64,000 bases of DNA from an uncultured Microbacteriaceae bacterium (lineage in GTDB: Bacteria > Actinomycetota > Actinomycetes > Actinomycetales > Microbacteriaceae): assembly GCA_937872445.1 (NCBI GenBank), contig CALMSL010000161.1:61822-125821 (forward strand). Direction: 5' to 3'. Below the pieces are notes generated by a model that was not told where the DNA came from, searched no databases, and saw only the letters and a program-made list of their open reading frames with translations. Both the position numbers and the translations under genes were made by a program. Positions 59,465 to 64,000 of this stretch are shown in pieces. How positions within the stretch are numbered: position 1 is the stretch's first letter; the number at the start of each line of letters is the position of its first letter.

Positions 59465-62400
59465 CGGAAGTCCCGCGAGGGAATGCGGGTCACCAGGAAC
59501 AACGGCTCCAGCCGGTCGGCGAGAATGTTCGTGACCCCCTCAGGGGATCGTTCGAGGATGCCCCGCACGATGAGCGCAGACGACTCGCGGGCGACCCTGC
59601 GGTACCGCTTCCACACTCCGACGCTGCAGATGACGTTCACGAGCCCCGACTCGTCCTCGAGGTTCATGAACGTGATGCCGCTCGCGGTGGACGGCCTCTG
59701 CCGGTGGGTGACGACCCCGCCCACTTCGATTCGCCGGCCGGGTTCCGCCGTCGCGAGTTGCGCTGCCGGGAGTACGCCCCGTTCGTCCAGAAGCGGTCGG
59801 ACGTGGTGGACCGGATGGTCGGTCGTGGAGACCCCGGTCGCCCACAGATCCGCGATGAGGACCTCAGCCTCCGTGGGAAGCCGGAACAGCGGCGGCTGCA
59901 CCGTCACGAGCGTTCCCGCCAAATACTCCGCCCTGTTCTGGGCGGCCGAGCCGGCCATCCAGAGCGCTTCGCGCACCGTGAGCCCAAATCCGTCGAACGC
60001 GCCGGCAGCAGCGAGTGCCTCAAGCTGCGGCGTGGTGAGTCCGACGCGGTGCACGAGATCCGCCTGATCGCGGTAGGGCCCGTGGGTTTCACGCTCGGAG
60101 ACAATTTTCTCCGCGAGAGTGCCGCCAATGCCCTTCACCTCGGCGAGCCCCAGCCGCACGGCCATGCGCGCATCCCGGCGGTGATCGTCGGTCGTGAACG
60201 GCGCTGACCGGTCGAACGCGCCGACGGGCGGCTGTTCGAAGGCGAGGCAGGACTCACGCGGAATCCGCGTTTCCCGCCCGAGACCCTCCAGCCCCGCCTC
60301 TGCACCACTTACGAGCACGTCGGGCTTGCGGACTTCAACGCCGTGCCTTCTGGCGTCCGAAACGAGCGAGGCGGGGGAGTAGAACCCCATGGGCTGTGCG
60401 CGCAGGAGAGAGGCGAGGAACGCCGCGGGGTAGTGCAGTTTGAGCCACGAGCTCGCGTACACGAGAAGCGCGAAACTCAGCGAGTGGCTTTCCGCGAACC
60501 CGAAGTTCGCGAACGCCTGGATCTTTCGGTAAATGTCGTCCGCAGCATCCTGCGTGAGGCCGTTCTCGGCCATCCCCGCATACAACTTTTCGCGCAGCTT
60601 CTCGATGCGCTCGATGCCGCGCTTGGAGCCCATCGCGCGGCGCAGCAAGTCGGCATCCTCGCCCGTGCAGTTGCCGACCGCCATCGCCATTTGCATGAGC
60701 TGCTCCTGGAACACGGGGATGCCGAGCGTGCGCTCGAGCGGTTCCACGAGCTTCGGGTGCGCGTAGGTGACCTTCTCCCTGCCCAGCTTGCGGCGCACGT
60801 ACGGGTGCACGGCCCCGCCCTGGATGGGTCCAGGACGGATCATCGCGATCTCCACGACGAGGTCGTAGAACCTGCGCGGCTGCAGCCGGGGGAGCAGCCC
60901 CATTTGGGCGCGCGACTCCACCTGGAACACTCCGATCGAGTCGGCGCGGCACAGCATGTCGTACACGCCGGCTTCCTCGCGCGGGATCGTCGACAGCTCC
61001 CAGCTTTCGCCGAGGTTGTCGCGCACGAGGTCGAAGCAGTACTGGATGGCCGCGAGCATCCCGAGGCCGAGCAGATCGAACTTCACGAGCCCCATCCACG
61101 CGCAATCATCCTTGTCCCACTGCACGACCGTTCGGCCATCCATGCGCCCGTGCTCGATCGGCACGACCTCGCCCACCGGTCGGTCGGTGAGCACCATGCC
61201 GCCCGAGTGGATACCGAGGTGCCGGGGGAACGTGAGCACTTGCTGGGCGAGTTCGATGACGGGCTCCGGGATGTCGTGGTCACCGGTGGAGAGGCTGTGC
61301 CGCTCGATCTGCTTCGAGTACGCATCCTGCTGGCCGGGGGAGTGCCCGAGCGCTTTCGCCATGTCCCGCACGGCCACTTTCGGGCGGTAACTGATGACGT
61401 TCGCCACCTGGGCGGCGTTGTACCTGCCGTATTTGCGGTACACGTACTGGATGATCTCCTCGCGCCGATCCGAGTCGAAGTCCACGTCGATGTCCGGCTC
61501 CTCGTCGCGCAGGCTCGAGAGGAACCGTTCGAACGGCAGCTTGTAGTAGATCGAGTCGACCGCGGTGATGTTCAGGAGGTAGCACACGGCCGAGTTCGCG
61601 GCGCTGCCCCGACCCTGGCACAGGATGCCGCGGCTGCGCGCCTCCCGCACGATGTCGTGCACGATGAGGAAGTAGCCGGGGAAGTCCTTCTGATCGATCA
61701 CGGCGAGCTCCCGTTCGATCCGTTCCCGGTCGGCGTCGCTCGCTTTCGGATACTTCACGGGCACGGCCTCCCACACGAGGTGCCGCAGCCAGCTCATCGG
61801 GGTGTGCCCGGGGGGAACGTCCTGTTTCGGCAAGCCAGGCTTGACGCTCCGCAGCCGAAAGGCCAGGTCGTCGGCGAACTCCACCGTGCGCTCGATTGCC
61901 CCCGGATACCGCGCAAACCGGGCCGCCATCTCCGCGCCGCTGCGCACATGGGCCGCTCCGGATGCCGGAAGCCAGCCGTCCATGTCGTCGAGGCTCCGGC
62001 GGGCGCGCACGGCCGCGAGAGCCGTGGCGAGCCGATGTCTCTCCGGCGTCGCGTAGTGGACGTTGCCCGTGGCGACGACCGGAAGCCCCTGCCGGGCAGC
62101 CAGTGCGGCCAGGGCGTCATTGTGGGCATCGTCGAGCGGGTTTCCGTGGTGGTGCAGCTCGACCGCAAGGTTGTCACGCCCGAAACGCTCCACGAGATCA
62201 CCCAGCTCGCGCGCGGCAGCCTTGGTGTTTTCGTCAACAAGCGCCTGCCGCACGCGCCCTTTGCGGCACCCCGTGAGGATGAGCCAGTGCCCGCCGCCAC
62301 GCTCGGCGAGGTCATCCAGATCGTAGATCGGGCGGCCCTTCTCCGCACCCGCGAGCTGGGCAGCGGTGATCGCGCCCGAGAGCCGATGGTAGCCCTCCTG

Positions 62401-62817
62401 CCCGCGCGCGAGCACGAGCAGGTGGCTGCCGTGCGGGTCGGCGACGCCGTTTTGCGGAGTATCGAGCCCGAGAGAGAGTTCAGCGCCGAAGATCGTCTTC
62501 AACTGCGGGAACTCCTCGGCGGCTTCCGCCATCCGCACGACCCCGTAGAAGCCGTCATGGTCGGTGATCGCGAGGCCGTGCAGGCCGAGCCGGGCGGCCT
62601 CCTCGATCAGTTCTTCCGGTGGGCTCGCGCCGTCGAGGAAGCTGAAGTTGGAGTGGGAATGCAATTCGGCGTAGGGCACGACGGGCCCAGCAGGGGGGAT
62701 GATTTCGGCCGGACTGTACGGCGCACGCTTGTGCGAGAGGGTGCTTTCGGGAGAGCTTCTCCCCGAGAGCGTCCTCTCGAACTCGGACCACGAGATCGGG
62801 GGGTTTTTGAAGCCCAT
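59461..62817 (-). CDS. dnaE2: error-prone DNA polymerase DnaE2
   Basis: This 1118-residue C-family polymerase has an N-terminal PHP domain (YAELHSHSNFSFLDGASPPEEL near 50), the catalytic Asp pair in PDIDVDFDSDRREEIIQYVY (near 443) and C-terminal OB fold (VNVICSVGVWKRYR). Length and the imuB neighbour mark DnaE2 rather than DnaE1. With ImuA' and ImuB it performs damage-induced mutagenic translesion synthesis. ATG 62817 lies 13 bases after the imuB stop; a longer frame would run inside imuB. Its TAA stop overlaps the PAP2 stop. Confidence 0.95.
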   Translation of the reverse strand: MGFKNPPISWSEFERTLSGRSSPESTLSHKRAPYSPAEIIPPAGPVVPYAELHSHSNFSFLDGASPPEELIEEAARLGLHGLAITDHDGFYGVVRMAEAAEEFPQLKTIFGAELSLGLDTPQNGVADPHGSHLLVLARGQEGYHRLSGAITAAQLAGAEKGRPIYDLDDLAERGGGHWLILTGCRKGRVRQALVDENTKAAARELGDLVERFGRDNLAVELHHHGNPLDDAHNDALAALAARQGLPVVATGNVHYATPERHRLATALAAVRARRSLDDMDGWLPASGAAHVRSGAEMAARFARYPGAIERTVEFADDLAFRLRSVKPGLPKQDVPPGHTPMSWLRHLVWEAVPVKYPKASDADRERIERELAVIDQKDFPGYFLIVHDIVREARSRGILCQGRGSAANSAVCYLLNITAVDSIYYKLPFERFLSSLRDEEPDIDVDFDSDRREEIIQYVYRKYGRYNAAQVANVISYRPKVAVRDMAKALGHSPGQQDAYSKQIERHSLSTGDHDIPEPVIELAQQVLTFPRHLGIHSGGMVLTDRPVGEVVPIEHGRMDGRTVVQWDKDDCAWMGLVKFDLLGLGMLAAIQYCFDLVRDNLGESWELSTIPREEAGVYDMLCRADSIGVFQVESRAQMGLLPRLQPRRFYDLVVEIAMIRPGPIQGGAVHPYVRRKLGREKVTYAHPKLVEPLERTLGIPVFQEQLMQMAMAVGNCTGEDADLLRRAMGSKRGIERIEKLREKLYAGMAENGLTQDAADDIYRKIQAFANFGFAESHSLSFALLVYASSWLKLHYPAAFLASLLRAQPMGFYSPASLVSDARRHGVEVRKPDVLVSGAEAGLEGLGRETRIPRESCLAFEQPPVGAFDRSAPFTTDDHRRDARMAVRLGLAEVKGIGGTLAEKIVSERETHGPYRDQADLVHRVGLTTPQLEALAAAGAFDGFGLTVREALWMAGSAAQNRAEYLAGTLVTVQPPLFRLPTEAEVLIADLWATGVSTTDHPVHHVRPLLDERGVLPAAQLATAEPGRRIEVGGVVTHRQRPSTASGITFMNLEDESGLVNVICSVGVWKRYRRVARESSALIVRGILERSPEGVTNILADRLEPLFLVTRIPSRDFR

Positions 62818-62830
62818 CAGAGCGCGCCCA

Positions 62831-64000
62831 TCAGTCGTACCGGCCCTCGGCCCACCAGTGGCCGTGCTCGAGTGCGAGCAGCCATGCGGTGCCCGTCGTG
62901 TCGACCACCTGGAAGCGGCTCGTGCGGCTCGCCCGGGCGGCATCCCACCACTGTTCGTCGACCGTCCACGGGCCGGCCCACGCGGTGAGGCGCAGCGTGG
63001 AGCGGCCGCTCGACATGCTCGCAGGCGAACCATTGAGCGCGCCGCGGACATCCACCGCGAGCGTGTCCCCGGATGCCGAAAAAACGGTCACGGGTCGCGG
63101 CGGTTCGAACACGGTCGAGGGCGCAGGCGCGGGCAGGTGCCCTGGCCACGGCGGCGCAGGTTCGCGGTCGTGCACGACCCGGTCGCCCCACGGGACGAGC
63201 GTCATGCGGTCTGCCGGCCCCCTCCCGCCCCCGATGGCGCCCGTGAGCACTGCCGTGCGGCCGAGCATGCCCTGCACGCGCGAGAGGGCGTGGTGGATGC
63301 GCTCATCCGGTCCGCCGCCGAACAGCCCTTCCTCGTGGTTGCCGATCGAGTCGACGCTCGCCGGAATGAGTCGCACCGCGACGATGCCGGAGCTCAGCCC
63401 CACTTCGGACGCGCCGCCCTGCAGTTGCCAGCGCACGCGGTCGACGACTTCCGCCGCGGTGAACGAGCGCGGATGCAGCCACGTGCGCGAGGAGATTTCG
63501 CCGCTTTCCGAGTCCAGTTCGACGCGCACGGCTGTACACACGAGCTTCGCGGCCGTGAGCCCCGCGATGAACCGGTCGGCGAGGGCGCGCACTCCGAATG
63601 CGACCTGGTCGATGCGGTCGACGGCGGGTTCGAACGCGATGGCGCACTCCAGATCGTCCGGCGGAACGCGGGCCACAACCGGACGCGAGTCCAGCCCGCC
63701 GGAGAGCGCGTGCAGCCGGGCGCCCTGCTCGCCGAGGCGATCGCGCACATCGCCGGCGTCGAGGGCTGCGAAGTCGCCGAGCGTGTACACGCCGAGCCGC
63801 CGCAGCAGCGTCACGACCGAGGCCTCATTCGCGCTGGAATCATCGAGCACGCCGACCGGCAGGGGAGCGAGGTATTCCGCCGCAGTGCCAGCCGGAACGA
63901 CGCGGATGCGCTGCGGAAACCGTTGCCTGGCCGCCTGCTCCGCCGTGAACACGCCGTCGGCGATGCCGATGCGGGTACCGGGCACGCCCAGCTCGTCGAG
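62831..64000 (-). CDS. imuB: ImuB-like Y-family DNA polymerase protein, 5' end beyond window
   Basis: About 390 C-terminal residues are visible; the gene continues past the right edge. The helix-hairpin-helix-like LRRLGVYTLGDFAALDAGDVRDRLGEQGARLHALSGG and the little-finger region DDLECAIAFEPAVDRIDQVAFGVRALADRFIAGL are Y-family features. The catalytic palm with its acidic residues is outside the window, so activity cannot be judged; ImuB proteins are usually inactive polymerases that bind the sliding clamp. dnaE2 follows 13 bases later, the usual imuB-dnaE2 cassette. Confidence 0.9.
   Translation of the reverse strand, partial: LDELGVPGTRIGIADGVFTAEQAARQRFPQRIRVVPAGTAAEYLAPLPVGVLDDSSANEASVVTLLRRLGVYTLGDFAALDAGDVRDRLGEQGARLHALSGGLDSRPVVARVPPDDLECAIAFEPAVDRIDQVAFGVRALADRFIAGLTAAKLVCTAVRVELDSESGEISSRTWLHPRSFTAAEVVDRVRWQLQGGASEVGLSSGIVAVRLIPASVDSIGNHEEGLFGGGPDERIHHALSRVQGMLGRTAVLTGAIGGGRGPADRMTLVPWGDRVVHDREPAPPWPGHLPAPAPSTVFEPPRPVTVFSASGDTLAVDVRGALNGSPASMSSGRSTLRLTAWAGPWTVDEQWWDAARASRTSRFQVVDTTGTAWLLALEHGHWWAEGRYD

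Noticed and set aside
63103-63110. GTTCGAAC as a LexA/SOS box for the imuB-dnaE2 genes
   Set aside because: It lies inside imuB, far from either start, and lacks the GAAC-N4-GTTC spacing of the actinobacterial SOS box.

Overview
The window is chromosomal DNA from a high-GC Gram-positive actinobacterium, most likely a member of the Microbacteriaceae. The case rests on actinobacterial marker genes (RbpA, WhiA, OpcA, a PdtaR-type ANTAR response regulator, a DUF3099 protein, an actinobacterial Rieske-containing suf operon) and on gene order: pdtaR-polA-rpsA-coaE-uvrB-uvrA, then uvrC-rapZ-whiA-gap-pgk-tpiA-secG, then the pentose-phosphate block, is a familiar actinobacterial backbone. It is a dense, mostly housekeeping region. 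No gap between genes exceeds about 300 bases, and I see no insertion sequence, prophage, CRISPR array or rRNA. One partial tRNA gene lies at the left edge.

Layout. 1-8 kb: tRNA-Leu(CAA), an ANTAR antiterminator regulator, a hotdog thioesterase, DNA polymerase I, a DUF885 peptidase-like protein, a VOC protein, ribosomal protein S1 and a DUF4126 membrane protein. 8-16 kb: coaE and the complete nucleotide excision repair set uvrB, uvrA, uvrC. 16-22.5 kb: rapZ, whiA, superoxide dismutase, lower glycolysis (gap-pgk-tpiA), secG and rbpA. 22.5-30.7 kb, minus strand: a six-gene hexose/pentose-phosphate operon tkt-tal-pgi-zwf-opcA-pgl, several genes translationally coupled. 30.9-37.2 kb: heme O/heme A synthesis (ctaB, ctaA) and a Fe-S assembly operon sufB-sufD-Rieske-sufC-sufT. 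37-46 kb: bioY, an ABC-F protein, SURF1 with two small coupled proteins, fabG, serB, divergent glgC/glgA, an orphan ABC ATPase and bL31 type B. 46-54.7 kb: a DnaQ-like exonuclease, an alpha/beta hydrolase coupled to a GT4 glycosyltransferase, a sir2-phosphatase-ybaK operon, an SpoU methyltransferase, a D,D-carboxypeptidase, a fatty acid desaturase and an SGNH esterase. 54.9-64 kb: a small membrane protein, a DEAH-type helicase, a HAD phosphatase coupled to an SRAP abasic-site protein, a PAP2 protein, error-prone polymerase DnaE2 and the C-terminal part of an ImuB-like Y-family protein running off the right edge.

Two general features stand out. First, many genes have a TANNNT -10 box (often TAGGCT or TAGACT) 6-8 bases before the start codon and no usable Shine-Dalgarno sequence. 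This is the hallmark of leaderless transcription, and I used it to choose starts, for example for polA, uvrA and trmH-like. Second, convergent genes are packed so tightly that several pairs share bases of their stop codons (CTAG, TTAG, TTAA).

I do not see a clearly new multi-gene system. The best leads are a 15-bp, three-copy in-frame stop-codon repeat at the end of the bL31 gene, an uncharacterised Cys/His-rich 74-residue protein coupled to SURF1, and a possible DNA-damage neighbourhood (helicase, SRAP, DnaE2, ImuB).
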